From assembly GCF_002113125.1 (NCBI RefSeq), contig NZ_NEJP01000012.1:174664-238663 (forward strand): a stretch of 64,000 bases of DNA, in the 5' to 3' direction. Positions 1 to 8,334 of this stretch are shown one piece after another. The notes below the pieces were generated by a model. That model saw only the letters and a list, made by a program, of their open reading frames with translations, was not told the origin of the DNA and did no database searches. Numbering within the stretch: position 1 is the first letter of the stretch; each line of letters opens with the position of its first letter. The stretch comes from Pseudomonas sp. B20(2017) (GTDB taxonomy: Bacteria > Pseudomonadota > Gammaproteobacteria > Pseudomonadales > Pseudomonadaceae). The translations under genes were made by a program, and so were the position numbers.

Positions 1-2
1 TG

Positions 3-1241
3 GGTGACATCTTTGGCCGCATGAGAATGTTTTTCCTTGGCCTGGTTGGTTTCGCAGTTGCCTCACTGATCTGCGGCGTCGCCGAGTCACCTTGGATGTT
101 GATCGCCGGACGTTCGCTGCAAGGCGTGACGGCAGCGGTGATGGCGCCCCAGGCACTCGCGTCGGTGCAGGCCATATTCCCCGAGTCCGAAAAGCCTTTG
201 GCCCTGAGCCTGTATGGTGCGGTTTTTGGCTTGGCTTCGGTGGTCGGCCAGGCACTTGGCGGAATATTGATATCGCTTAACCTGATGAATCTGGGTTGGC
301 GGGCGATATTTCTGGTGAATTTGCCGATTGCGTTGCTGGTCATTCTGATTGCCATTCCCGTGGTCAAGGAAACCCGCGCACCACAGAAAAGCAAGCTGGA
401 TCTGGGGGGAACGGTACTGTCCATGGTGACGCTTGCGGCTCTGATCGTTCCACTGATCGAGGGGCGTGAAGCGGGGTGGCCTCTGTGGGCCTGGCTGTCG
501 CTGGCGGCAGTGCCGCTGCTGGGCTGGCTGTTCTGGCGCTACGAAGCCCGTTTGCATCAAACGCAAGGCGCACCGTTGCTGAATCCTGCCGCGCTGCGCA
601 CGCCCGGGTTGGGCCGGGCATTGCTCGTTGCGCTGACTTTTTACGCGATCGGCGTGTTTTTCCTGCTGTTTTCCATTTATTTACAGGGCGCGCTGCATAC
701 GAGCCCACTCAATGCAGGCCTCGTCTTTCTTCCTTTCGGCGCGGGATTTTTGCTGGGACCGCTCTCTACTCCTCAATTCAGGCGCTTTCTGGGAGCCTAC
801 GTCAATCCGGTCGGGATGGGGCTTGAAGTGTTGGGATTCGTGCTCTTGGCCTGGCTCGTGACGCATACGCCGATGTCCGTCAGCCCGGCTGTGCTGCCGC
901 TTGCCGTCATACTGTTTCTGATCGGTTTCGGACAAGGATTGGCCCTTCCGACATTGATGCGCATGATCACAGGACGCGTGGCACCTGCGTATTCCGGCAT
1001 GATCGCGGGCATTACCAGTTCCACCCTGCAAATCAGCACGTCACTGAGCGTGGCGATAATCGGCGGGATTTTCTACACCCTTCTGGGCACGGATACGGAC
1101 GCGGCTTCCATCACTCACGCCTTCATCGTCTCCATACTCTGCATCGCGGCCTGCCTGGCGGTAGGCGCGGGACTGAGCCTTACTCTGGCGCGTCAACCTG
1201 CGGCAGAGCTGCCAGCGGCGATCATGCACCCGACAGAGTGA
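3..1241 (+). CDS. MFS drug-efflux-type transporter (DHA2-like), 5' end outside window
   Basis: The frame is open from base 3, so the start codon and roughly the first one or two membrane helices lie outside the window; 412 codons are visible. The first visible residues, GDIFGRMRMFF, match the loop 2-3 motif A of major facilitator proteins. GLASVVGQALGGIL resembles the antiporter motif C in TM5, and WRAIFLVNLPIALL is the segment typical of 14-helix DHA2 pumps. The rest is a run of hydrophobic helices ending in a short polar tail. The expected role is proton-driven export of small toxic molecules across the inner membrane. It converges on the LysR gene that follows, with two bases between the stop codons. 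Family is clear; substrate is unknown. Confidence 0.88.
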   Translation, partial: GDIFGRMRMFFLGLVGFAVASLICGVAESPWMLIAGRSLQGVTAAVMAPQALASVQAIFPESEKPLALSLYGAVFGLASVVGQALGGILISLNLMNLGWRAIFLVNLPIALLVILIAIPVVKETRAPQKSKLDLGGTVLSMVTLAALIVPLIEGREAGWPLWAWLSLAAVPLLGWLFWRYEARLHQTQGAPLLNPAALRTPGLGRALLVALTFYAIGVFFLLFSIYLQGALHTSPLNAGLVFLPFGAGFLLGPLSTPQFRRFLGAYVNPVGMGLEVLGFVLLAWLVTHTPMSVSPAVLPLAVILFLIGFGQGLALPTLMRMITGRVAPAYSGMIAGITSSTLQISTSLSVAIIGGIFYTLLGTDTDAASITHAFIVSILCIAACLAVGAGLSLTLARQPAAELPAAIMHPTE

Positions 1242-1242
1242 G

Positions 1243-2103
1243 TCAGCCCCCTGCCTGATGGCCGATCATGCTGGAAGCGAGGTCGGCAAGCGCACGAAGG
1301 CTGTCCATCTGACGCATGTCCTGGTGGTAGCCCATCCATATGTCGCGGCCCGGTGGCGGCTCGTGCGGATCAACCAGCCGCAGCGCCGGCAACTGGTCGC
1401 CCAGAGCGCGGGGCAATACCGCCACGCCCTGCCCTTGCACGCACATTTGCGCCTGCACCGTGCGGCTGCTGCTGGTAAACACGGTACGCGCCAGAGGGTA
1501 GCGCTGCTGCAGCCACTGCACATCGGGATAATGAGACTGAGCCACACTCATGGTAATCAGACCAAGCCCGTCGCCCAGTGGTTTGGGGTCAGCAGATCCG
1601 ATGGCTGCGTATAACCCATAACTCAGGGAGATCAGCTTGCGGTGAACAATGTCGGGCTCAGTGAACGGAACGATCCGAAACGCAATGTCGGCATCGCGAC
1701 GAGCCAGGTCAAACAATCGATGCCCCGCGATGACCTCGGGCACGATCAGTGGATAACGTCGCCCCAATTCATTCAGGACCGGGGCCAACACATAACAGGC
1801 GAACCAGTCTGCGCAAGAAATGCGCAACACACCTTCCGGCTGTGCGCTGTCGCCCGCAAGGCGCCTTTCGATAGCCAACGCACTTTGCTCCATGTCCTGC
1901 GCCAGGCTGAGTAGTTTCTCTCCGCTGTCGGTGAGTACCAGCCCTTGGGTGGTTCGCAGGAAAATGGGCTGGCCACTGGACTGTTCAAGCACCTGCAAGC
2001 GCCGCCCCACGGTCGGGTGACTGACACCCAATTGCTTGGCGGCAGCGCCCAATGACCCGCTGCGGGCAATCGCGAGAAAGACCCGCACATCACTCCAGTC
2101 CAT
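1243..2103 (-). CDS. LysR-family transcriptional regulator
   Basis: A 286-residue protein of normal LysR length. The N-terminal winged helix-turn-helix (about residues 1-60) contains GSLGAAAKQLGVSHPTVGRR, a good recognition-helix match, followed by the usual linker and a periplasmic-binding-protein-like effector domain. It is divergent from the dehydrogenase-esterase fusion gene at 2222, with about 118 bases between the starts. That is the classical arrangement for a LysR protein controlling its neighbour, so it probably regulates that gene; this is inference from layout. It is convergent with the MFS pump. The effector cannot be predicted. Confidence 0.9.
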   Translation of the reverse strand: MDWSDVRVFLAIARSGSLGAAAKQLGVSHPTVGRRLQVLEQSSGQPIFLRTTQGLVLTDSGEKLLSLAQDMEQSALAIERRLAGDSAQPEGVLRISCADWFACYVLAPVLNELGRRYPLIVPEVIAGHRLFDLARRDADIAFRIVPFTEPDIVHRKLISLSYGLYAAIGSADPKPLGDGLGLITMSVAQSHYPDVQWLQQRYPLARTVFTSSSRTVQAQMCVQGQGVAVLPRALGDQLPALRLVDPHEPPPGRDIWMGYHQDMRQMDSLRALADLASSMIGHQAGG

Positions 2104-2221
2104 GCTCTACCCCGTACAAATGTGAACGGTGAGAGTGCAGGAATGGCAGTGCCGTAGCAATCCCGCGCCCGACATACTGGTCTGCATTCACCTTCGTCGA
2201 CACATCAACCGAGGACTGGAC
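2104..2221. promoter_or_regulatory. Divergent LysR / fusion-gene intergenic region
   Basis: These 118 bases separate two divergent starts and must carry both promoters and the probable LysR binding site. A GAGG ribosome-binding site lies about 7 bases before the ATG at 2222. I could not pick a convincing sigma70 pair or T-N11-A box by eye. Confidence 0.45.
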
Positions 2222-4084
2222 ATGAAGATTGGTTTTATCGGTGTGGGAAGCATGGGCAGAGCGATCATTCCGTTGCTCGTCCGGGCTGGCCATCACGTTT
2301 CGGCCTGGAATCGCAGTCCTGCGGTGATCAGGGATCTTGAAGGCATCAGCGTTCTCGGATCGCCAGCCGCGGCATTTCAGCAAGAGGTCGTCATCAGTCT
2401 GCTGGCCGATGATGCCGCCTTCAGGGAAGTGCTGCTGTCCAGCGCAGCCCTGGAACATGCAGGCAAGGCTTGCGTGCATGTCGTGATGTCAACCTTGTCG
2501 CCTTCGCTCATGGTGGAGTTGCAGGGCGTGCATGATGTAATCGGCATGGAATTGATCGCGGCGCCGGTATTCGGCGTGCCCGCCGTGGCGGCCAACGGCG
2601 AGTTGAATATCCTGGCGGCCGGATCGCTGGCCGCTGTCTCGACGGTTCAACCGTTGTTTGACCTGCTTGGGAAAAAGACCTGGTACCTGGGCGATCAACC
2701 TGAACAGGCGTGCATCGCGAAAATCGCCGGCAACATGATGATCACCCATGCCATCCAGTCGCTGGGCGATGCAACCGAACTCGTTCAACGCTATGGATTG
2801 AACCCCTCGATTTTTGTCTCCCTGATGACCCAGACGCTGTTCGCCAGCGCTCCTTATCAGCGCTATGGGCAGAACATCGTGAACAGACGTTTTGAACCGG
2901 GTTTCAAACTGTCTCTTGGCCTCAAGGATATCAACCTGGCGATTGATGCGGGACGTCGCAAGAGCCTGGTACTCCCCGCGGCGGATGCTGTGCGATCGAA
3001 AATGACCTCGGCGGTAGCTCTGGGAGACGGGGAAAAAGACTGGTCGGTTTTCGCTACGCAGACCGTGGCCCGTCCAACCGATCATGCCGAGCCACCCTGG
3101 CGAACCGCACCGGTAAAATGCTCTAGACGTGGCAACTTCTGGGTGACCGGTGCCCGCGTAACCCATAACGATAAAAACTACCAAAAGGGTCCGATGTACG
3201 TAGCCTGGGAATCCCCTGAGCACATCACCCAGCCCTACCCCGTGGTCCTGGTGCACGGGGGCACGCTGCAGGGAACCGAATGGCTGGATACACCCGATGG
3301 TCGCCCGGGCTGGGCCCAGCGGTTCGTCGAAGCAGGATTCGTGGTCTTTCGCGTCGACAGGCCAGGCCACGGGCGATCACCGTATCACCCCGACATCATG
3401 GGGGCGATGGGACCGGCGTTTTCCTATGAGCGCGCCCGCGAAGTTTACTTTCCAGAGGGGGGTGGAGAAACGCAATGGCCTTTTGAGTCGGATGACAACG
3501 CGGCGTTTGACGCCTTCATCGCAGCTTACGGCCCCATGCCGGCGGACCTTGCGGCCTCACAGACCCTGGATGCGGATCGACTGGCCGAACTGCTCGATAG
3601 AATCGGCAAGGCCATCATTGTTACGCATTCCGCTTCCGGGCCCAGTGGCTGGTTGATCGCCGATCGTCGACCCGACCTGATCGCAGGGATTGTGGCGGTG
3701 GAACCTATGGGGCCGGTATTTGGCCACACACCGGGCATAGGCAGCCTCGAGTGGGGACTGACCGCCGCCCCCCTGACCTTCGATCCACCTCGCGAGACGC
3801 CTGAGCAGGTCCGCACAGCAGATCCAGTAACCCTGAGAATCCCCGGACTGCGGGGTGTTCCGATAGCGTTGTTGACAGGTGAGACATCGACGTTTGCTTC
3901 TTACGCATCCGGCATCGTCGCTTTCCTGCGAAATGCGGGTGCCAACATTCAGCACTTGGATTTACCGAGATTGGGTATTCACGGCAATGGCCACGGATTG
4001 ATCTACGAACGCAATTCAGATTCGGTGTTCAAGGTCGTCACGCACTGGCTGGAAACCTCGTTGAGCCTGCCCGATCCCGCGTGA
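2222..4084 (+). CDS. Fusion: 3-hydroxyisobutyrate-dehydrogenase-like oxidoreductase + esterase-713-like hydrolase
   Basis: The frame is open from 2129, but the ATG at 2222, preceded by GAGG and followed by a textbook Rossmann start (GFIGVGSMG), is the better start and gives 620 residues. Residues 1 to about 285 are a beta-hydroxyacid-dehydrogenase/imine-reductase-type module with the NAD(P)-binding glycines and the catalytic-type Lys167 and Asn171 (KIAGN). After a short linker, residues from about 300 on are an alpha/beta hydrolase resembling Alcaligenes esterase 713: the HGG oxyanion loop, nucleophile Ser470 in THSASG, acid Glu494 in VAVEP, and His591 in HGNGH. Relatives of the second half that I know are stand-alone secreted enzymes; here the signal peptide and start are absent. 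No stop or frameshift lies at the junction near 3060-3130. It could be a real bifunctional enzyme or a deletion-made chimera. Confidence 0.85.
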   Translation: MKIGFIGVGSMGRAIIPLLVRAGHHVSAWNRSPAVIRDLEGISVLGSPAAAFQQEVVISLLADDAAFREVLLSSAALEHAGKACVHVVMSTLSPSLMVELQGVHDVIGMELIAAPVFGVPAVAANGELNILAAGSLAAVSTVQPLFDLLGKKTWYLGDQPEQACIAKIAGNMMITHAIQSLGDATELVQRYGLNPSIFVSLMTQTLFASAPYQRYGQNIVNRRFEPGFKLSLGLKDINLAIDAGRRKSLVLPAADAVRSKMTSAVALGDGEKDWSVFATQTVARPTDHAEPPWRTAPVKCSRRGNFWVTGARVTHNDKNYQKGPMYVAWESPEHITQPYPVVLVHGGTLQGTEWLDTPDGRPGWAQRFVEAGFVVFRVDRPGHGRSPYHPDIMGAMGPAFSYERAREVYFPEGGGETQWPFESDDNAAFDAFIAAYGPMPADLAASQTLDADRLAELLDRIGKAIIVTHSASGPSGWLIADRRPDLIAGIVAVEPMGPVFGHTPGIGSLEWGLTAAPLTFDPPRETPEQVRTADPVTLRIPGLRGVPIALLTGETSTFASYASGIVAFLRNAGANIQHLDLPRLGIHGNGHGLIYERNSDSVFKVVTHWLETSLSLPDPA

Positions 4085-4123
4085 AGCGCTTGCTCAGGGT
4101 CTCCGTCCAACCCTGAAGAGTCC

Positions 4124-4155
4124 AAGGCGGGGTTACAGCCACGCCTCCTTTTTTT
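4124..4155 (+). terminator. Possible rho-independent terminator
   Basis: AGGCG and CGCCT pair around a 12-base loop and are followed by a run of seven T's. It lies about 40 bases after the fusion gene and just before chorismate mutase. The stem is short, so this is weak. Confidence 0.4.
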
Positions 4156-4176
4156 ACAGCGGCCACGAGGTCATCC

Positions 4177-4509
4177 ATGGAACAGTCCGAGATCACGCGT
4201 CAACTCACAGCATTCAGACAAACCATCGACAATATAGACGCCGCACTCATCCACATGCTCGCTGAACGGTTCCGATGTACCGACGAGATCGGCTTGCTCA
4301 AAGCTCAACATCAATTGCCCGCCGTCGACGAGACCAGAGAGCAGTACCAATACGAACGTCTAACAGCTCTCGCCCGTCAAGCCAGTCTGGATACGGCATT
4401 GGTGCAGAGGTTGATGCAGTTTGTCATCAACGAAGTAGTCGAGCGTCATAGACAGTTTGCGGTCAGGCATGGCCAGCAACTCTGCGCGAACGCTGGCCCT
4501 CAGGGGTGA
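4177..4509 (+). CDS. AroQ-type chorismate mutase
   Basis: A 110-residue all-helical protein of the AroQ class (chorismate mutase type II, PchB-like size). It has the pattern FRQTIDNIDAALIHMLAERF, then a basic region (RCTDEIGLLKAQ), then a DETREQYQYERL segment. These helices supply the Arg/Lys/Glu residues that bind chorismate and its transition state. The expected reaction is chorismate to prephenate in the cytoplasm, or an isochorismate pyruvate-lyase-like reaction if closer to PchB. It is not fused to prephenate dehydratase or dehydrogenase and lacks an obvious signal peptide. The GNAT-like gene follows after 51 bases on the same strand, so co-transcription is likely. An accessory copy serving a side pathway is more likely than the housekeeping PheA enzyme. 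Confidence 0.85.
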   Translation: MEQSEITRQLTAFRQTIDNIDAALIHMLAERFRCTDEIGLLKAQHQLPAVDETREQYQYERLTALARQASLDTALVQRLMQFVINEVVERHRQFAVRHGQQLCANAGPQG

Positions 4510-4560
4510 AAACGCTTTCCCCTCCAAGACGCACTTAGACGACCAAAACGAGGAACGTAC

Positions 4561-5226
4561 ATGAAATGGCCAACGATCGATCACGTTCGCAGTTTTACTG
4601 TTTTGCCCTCTGGCTACACGTGGGATTACCTGAAGCTCGAGGAGATTGATGTCGCGATTGATTTTTTCCGTACGTGGTTTCCCTCCATCTCGGTAGGGTT
4701 GGGAAGCCAGTTTCTGGACCGACAATTTTATACAGACAATGTGGTAGTGGAAGGCAAACTGGAGCGTGACGTATTTGCGAGCGTGGTTCGCCGGAACCAT
4801 GAAATTGTCGCCATAGCAACGTGGGAGAAAATCGACGGCGCTGATGTTCTCTTCGGGCGCGTGGGTGCGGTAGCTAAGCCTCATAGACAGACAAGACTGG
4901 CGATCGCTGCCCAAGAGTTGGGAGAAAAAATGGGCACGTTTATGGGTGCAGGTTTGATCTATGGCATGGCCACAACGAGCGCTTCGTATATGCAGCAAGC
5001 ATTGGAGCACTCAGGTTACAAAGCCGTAGGGATAATGCCGGGTTTCGACCGAGAAGAAATAGAGCCTGGAACCGTGCGCAGGGTTTACGAAGTCATTTAC
5101 GTAAAGCGACTCGCACCTCTCTCGGACTTCTTGATTCCTTCCGTTCACAACCTCACGCCGACAGTTGCTCGACTTTACGCAGAAATATTTCAGGGTGAGG
5201 ACGACGCCATCGAGGTTGACTACTAG
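4561..5226 (+). CDS. GNAT-like acyltransferase family protein
   Basis: A 221-residue protein that I recognise only by fold. The central part has a GNAT-type arrangement: strand VLFGRVGAVAKPHRQTRLA, then a helix, then GLIYGMATTSASYMQQALEHSGY, typical of the acetyl-CoA-binding beta-bulge and the following helix where GNAT enzymes vary. The N-terminal 60 residues (IDFFRTWFPSISVGLG) are not assignable. It follows chorismate mutase closely and precedes RidA. A diverged copy of its last 49 codons lies at 50489-50638, about 45 kb away. No substrate can be proposed from sequence; an amino or aromatic compound derived from chorismate would fit the neighbours but is speculation. Confidence 0.6.
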   Translation: MKWPTIDHVRSFTVLPSGYTWDYLKLEEIDVAIDFFRTWFPSISVGLGSQFLDRQFYTDNVVVEGKLERDVFASVVRRNHEIVAIATWEKIDGADVLFGRVGAVAKPHRQTRLAIAAQELGEKMGTFMGAGLIYGMATTSASYMQQALEHSGYKAVGIMPGFDREEIEPGTVRRVYEVIYVKRLAPLSDFLIPSVHNLTPTVARLYAEIFQGEDDAIEVDY

Positions 5227-5458
5227 GCGAGCATCAAAGGCAACCAGACCCCAAATGTGTATGATCAGCAACGAACCTTGTACATGCTTTTCGTGTCGAT
5301 CGGGGACGCCGTTTTAATCAACCTCTCACAAGCACAATCGCAAGCGTCAGCCTAATGCCCCTGCCGAATTTAATCGATGAGAGTGGAGTGACCCGAGTGG
5401 ACTCCGCTCTGGCAGCAGGGTTAGTTTCCTTATCCGTTTACAATTGGTCTCCACTCCC

Positions 5459-5851
5459 ATGACTGATCGTCTGATTATTGTCCCAGTTGGCATGAGAATG
5501 CTCTCCGAGCAGGCTGGTTATGCACCAGCTGTAAAAGTAGGAAAAACGCTTTACTGCGCTGGTCAGGTAGGCAGGACGCCGGAATTAACCGTCATCGAAG
5601 ACCCTGAGCAGCAGTTTTTGGCAGCCTGGGACAATCTCCGACTGGTCTTGGAAGCCGGTGGCTGCACCTTTGAAGATGTTGTCGAAATGACAACGTACCA
5701 TGTCGAAATGCACCGTCACATGCCGCTCTTTCGGCGCGTGAAGGACCAAGTCTTTCCTAGGAGCACTTGTGCATGGACGTGCATCGGTGTCAGTGAACTG
5801 GCTCGGCCTGGTCTTCTTGTGGAGATCAAATGCGTCGCCGTGGAGCGATAA
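5459..5851 (+). CDS. RidA (YjgF/YER057c/UK114) family protein
   Basis: About 130 residues with the RidA core: GYAPAVKVGKTLYCAGQVG, a WDNLRLVLEAGG helix, DVVEMTTYHV, and a C-terminal LLVEIKCVAV strand. RidA proteins are trimeric cytoplasmic enzymes that hydrolyse reactive enamine/imine intermediates, or related deaminases acting on small metabolites. The usual Arg of the C-terminal CxR(V/I)E-like segment is not obvious here (TCIGVSELARPGLLVEIK keeps an Arg), so activity may differ from canonical RidA. The ATG at 5459 is preferred; an upstream in-frame TTG at 5444 has no better ribosome site. A 230-base gap separates it from the GNAT-like gene, so it may have its own promoter. Confidence 0.85.
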   Translation: MTDRLIIVPVGMRMLSEQAGYAPAVKVGKTLYCAGQVGRTPELTVIEDPEQQFLAAWDNLRLVLEAGGCTFEDVVEMTTYHVEMHRHMPLFRRVKDQVFPRSTCAWTCIGVSELARPGLLVEIKCVAVER

Positions 5852-5871
5852 CGATCTGATAGGCACCTGAA

Positions 5872-5991
5872 TATAAACCCCCAAAAAGCGATCATCCGCC
5901 GATAGGCTCGTTGTGAGCCAATAAACCAGGCAGAGGCTACCGTCACCACCATGGCTGGCCATTGCAACCAATCGACGTACTCCACATTCAT
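5872..5991 (-). pseudogene. 5' fragment of a small inner-membrane protein gene
   Basis: On the minus strand an ATG at 5991 begins about 40 codons reading VDWLQWPAMVVTVASAWFIG, then SQRAYRRMIAFWGFIF. This resembles the first helix and cytoplasmic loop of a small (about 70-80 residue) two- or three-helix membrane protein common in Pseudomonas, recalled from memory rather than searched. The match ends abruptly at about 5872, some 20 bases from the RidA stop, and the frame then runs into the antisense of RidA. The missing second half suggests truncation by recombination. Confidence 0.45.
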
Positions 5992-6012
5992 CCCTCCCGT
6001 ACAGGCGTCCGG

Positions 6013-6714
6013 TTAAAGAGAGACGCCGGCGCTCACCTGTGGATCAAGGGTAGGCAATCCCAGTGAGTGACCCAGACTGCTAAGATACTCGCCAAATCCT
6101 CCGCGACATTTGAAATCCTTACGGGCGCTGGTAATCACCGGATTCGTCGCCGTCCAGACAATGTGAGCACCAACCCTTTTGAGGTCAGCAACTAAATGAA
6201 CATCCTCGTGTGCAGTGAGATGTTGAAACCCGCCGGCACTCCGGTACGCATCAGCACTGATGCCTAGATTGGCGCCGTGGATGTGCCGGTGGTTCTCGAC
6301 GAACTGATACAGCTCCATGTACTTTGAGCGAACCACATCGTCATGGTGAGCCCAGCTGTCCACCTCGACTGTCCCACAGACCGCATCAGCCTTGAACTCA
6401 AGCTGACGCACCAGCCAATCGTCTGGCACGACGGAGTCGGCATCAGTGAAGGCCAGCCACTTCACACCGGCGGCCAACAAATAATCTGCCCCGAAAGCTC
6501 TAGCTTTGCCCACGTTCTGAAAAGCGACCTCAATTCTGCTGACGCCGAATCCCGACACCACCTCATCGGTTTGATCGGAGCAATCATCTAAAACGACGAC
6601 TATCGAGACGGACTGGCCTGCCAACCCGGGATGCTGAGCCGCGAACAAAACGGAGGAAAGACAAGCGCTGATATGGCGCTCTTCATCGTGGGCAGGTATC
6701 ACAACACCGATCAT
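6013..6714 (-). CDS. Family 2 glycosyltransferase
   Basis: A GT2-type glycosyltransferase of 233 residues from the ATG at 6714, which has GGAAGG about 9 bases upstream; an in-frame ATG at 6762 is the alternative. The nucleotide-sugar-binding start MIGVVIPAHDEE, the VVLDDCSDQTDEV segment and the metal-binding FTDADSVVPDDWL (DxD-like) are all visible. HEDVHLVADLKRVG supplies the catalytic-base ED. No transmembrane segment is evident. It would transfer a sugar from a nucleotide donor in the cytoplasm. In other pseudomonads such genes sit with PIG-L deacetylase and methyltransferase genes; here it stands alone, so its acceptor is unknown and its partners may have been lost. Confidence 0.88.
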   Translation of the reverse strand: MIGVVIPAHDEERHISACLSSVLFAAQHPGLAGQSVSIVVVLDDCSDQTDEVVSGFGVSRIEVAFQNVGKARAFGADYLLAAGVKWLAFTDADSVVPDDWLVRQLEFKADAVCGTVEVDSWAHHDDVVRSKYMELYQFVENHRHIHGANLGISADAYRSAGGFQHLTAHEDVHLVADLKRVGAHIVWTATNPVITSARKDFKCRGGFGEYLSSLGHSLGLPTLDPQVSAGVSL

Positions 6715-6902
6715 AAACTTTACCTTCCAGTTTCCTAAGGTACCGACTCCAGCTGTCGACACCTTCCTTCTCCAATAGGTTTAAAAAATTGCGGGGTGCA
6801 CGCACCATCAACCGCTAGTCACTTCCACCTCTTTCACTATGAACTTACACGCTGTATGCGCCCTCTCCCCCTTACATCCAGCGGAAGTAGGAGTAGGACG
6901 CC

Positions 6903-8126
6903 ATGAGAGCACTGACGTATCACGGCGCACACAGCGTCAAAGTCGACACCGTTCCCGATCCGGTCATCGAGCAGAGCGACGACATCATTCTTCGGGTGAC
7001 GGCAACCGCGATCTGCGGATCTGACCTCCACCTTTATCGAGGAAAAATCCCGACCGTCGAGCATGGCGATATCTTCGGTCATGAATTCATGGGAATCGTC
7101 GAGGAGGCAGGCTCGTCGGTGACCGCCGTGCAACCGGGCGACCGGGTGGTCATTCCCTTTGTCATTGCCTGCGGTAGCTGCTTCTTCTGCTCAATGGATC
7201 TTTTCGCGGCGTGCGAAACAACCAATACGGGACGGGGCGCGATCATCAATAAAAAGGCGATTCCACCCGGTGCGGCCCTGTTTGGCTTCAGTCATATGTA
7301 CGGAGGGGTGCCTGGCGGACAGGCCGAATACGTGCGCGTTCCGAAAGCCAACACCGGGCCGTTCAAAGTGCCGGGGACGCTGGCGGATGAAAAGGTTCTT
7401 TTCCTTTCCGACATTCTCCCGACTGCGTACCAGGCTGTGACGAACGCTGGGATTGGTAGCGGCTCCAGCGTCGCGATCTATGGTGCGGGCCCCGTCGGTT
7501 TGTTGAGCGCAGCCTGTGCAAGGATGCTTGGTGCCGAGCAGATTTTCATGGTGGATCACCACCCCTATCGCTTGGCTTACGCGCAGAAAACATACGGTGT
7601 CATTCCAATCAACTTCGATGAAGACGATGACCCGGCAGATACGATCATTCGGCAAACCAAAGGAATGCGGGGCGTCGATGGCGTCGTGGATGCTGTCGGG
7701 TTTGAAGCCAAAGGCAGCACGACGGAAACCGTCCTCGCGACCCTCAAGCTTGAGGGCAGCAGCGGCAAAGCGCTACGTCAGTGTATTGCAGCCGTCAGAC
7801 GTGGCGGCATCGTGAGTGTTCCTGGCGTCTATTCCGGATTCATACATGGATTCCTTTTTGGGGACGCCTTTGACAAGGGGCTGACCTTCAAAATGGGCCA
7901 GACCCATGTGCATCGATTCCTGCCAGAGCTCCTCCAGCACATCGAGGCCGGCCGCCTCTCGCCGGAAGTCATCATCAGCCACCGTATGTCGCTGGAACAG
8001 GCTCCAGAGGGATATAAAATTTTCGATAAAAAAGAAGAGGATTGCCGCAAGGTCATTCTGACGCCTGGCAATAGCGCTTTGCCTTTGCCGGAGCACGATG
8101 ACAACGCTACGGTATTGGCCACATAG
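6903..8126 (+). CDS. Zinc-dependent alcohol dehydrogenase (formaldehyde-dehydrogenase-like MDR)
   Basis: A 407-residue medium-chain dehydrogenase/reductase. The catalytic zinc ligands are the Cys in AICGSDLHLYRG and the His/Glu of GHEFMG. Four structural-zinc cysteines occur in ACGSCFFCSMDLFAAC. The Rossmann NAD(P)-binding motif is YGAGPVGLLSA, followed by a HHPYRL segment. Length and the long insertions in the C-terminal half fit the glutathione-independent formaldehyde dehydrogenase-like group rather than simple ethanol dehydrogenases. The start has AGGAG about 8 bases upstream. Similar genes in Pseudomonas often lie in general-stress regions with catalase and YciE/F proteins, as here. Substrate is not certain. 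Confidence 0.9.
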   Translation: MRALTYHGAHSVKVDTVPDPVIEQSDDIILRVTATAICGSDLHLYRGKIPTVEHGDIFGHEFMGIVEEAGSSVTAVQPGDRVVIPFVIACGSCFFCSMDLFAACETTNTGRGAIINKKAIPPGAALFGFSHMYGGVPGGQAEYVRVPKANTGPFKVPGTLADEKVLFLSDILPTAYQAVTNAGIGSGSSVAIYGAGPVGLLSAACARMLGAEQIFMVDHHPYRLAYAQKTYGVIPINFDEDDDPADTIIRQTKGMRGVDGVVDAVGFEAKGSTTETVLATLKLEGSSGKALRQCIAAVRRGGIVSVPGVYSGFIHGFLFGDAFDKGLTFKMGQTHVHRFLPELLQHIEAGRLSPEVIISHRMSLEQAPEGYKIFDKKEEDCRKVILTPGNSALPLPEHDDNATVLAT

Positions 8127-8334
8127 GCCTGTTGGTTAAAAGAAGGGGCGTGGAGAAGAGGTCGTGATCGAAAAACTTGCGTCCTTCTTCCCGCTCGAGG
8201 GCTTCACCTGCCTCAATGTCGTACACCCATCCATGAAGATTCAAACGTCCTTGCTCCAGCGCGAGAGCCACGGAGGGATGTGTGCGCAGGTTCGCCAATT
8301 GGGCGATCACATTTTCGCGCACGAGACCATCCAG
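8107..8334 (-). pseudogene. Truncated beta-carbonic anhydrase (C-terminal remnant)
   Basis: Between 8334 and 8203 the minus strand encodes 44 residues (LDGLVRENVIAQLANLRT, then HPSVALALEQGRLNLHGWVY, ending DIEAG) identical by eye to the C-terminal part of the intact carbonic anhydrase at 48588-49238. All the zinc-binding residues, which lie further N-terminal (Cys, Asp-Arg, His, Cys), are missing, and no start is present. The DNA differs at many third positions, so this is the rest of an old paralogue, not a recent copy. The tail runs into the end of the alcohol dehydrogenase gene, which overlaps it antisense. Confidence 0.75.

Noticed and set aside
2489..3370. A 293-codon minus-strand frame
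   Set aside because: Antisense of the fusion gene, whose motifs on the plus strand are decisive.
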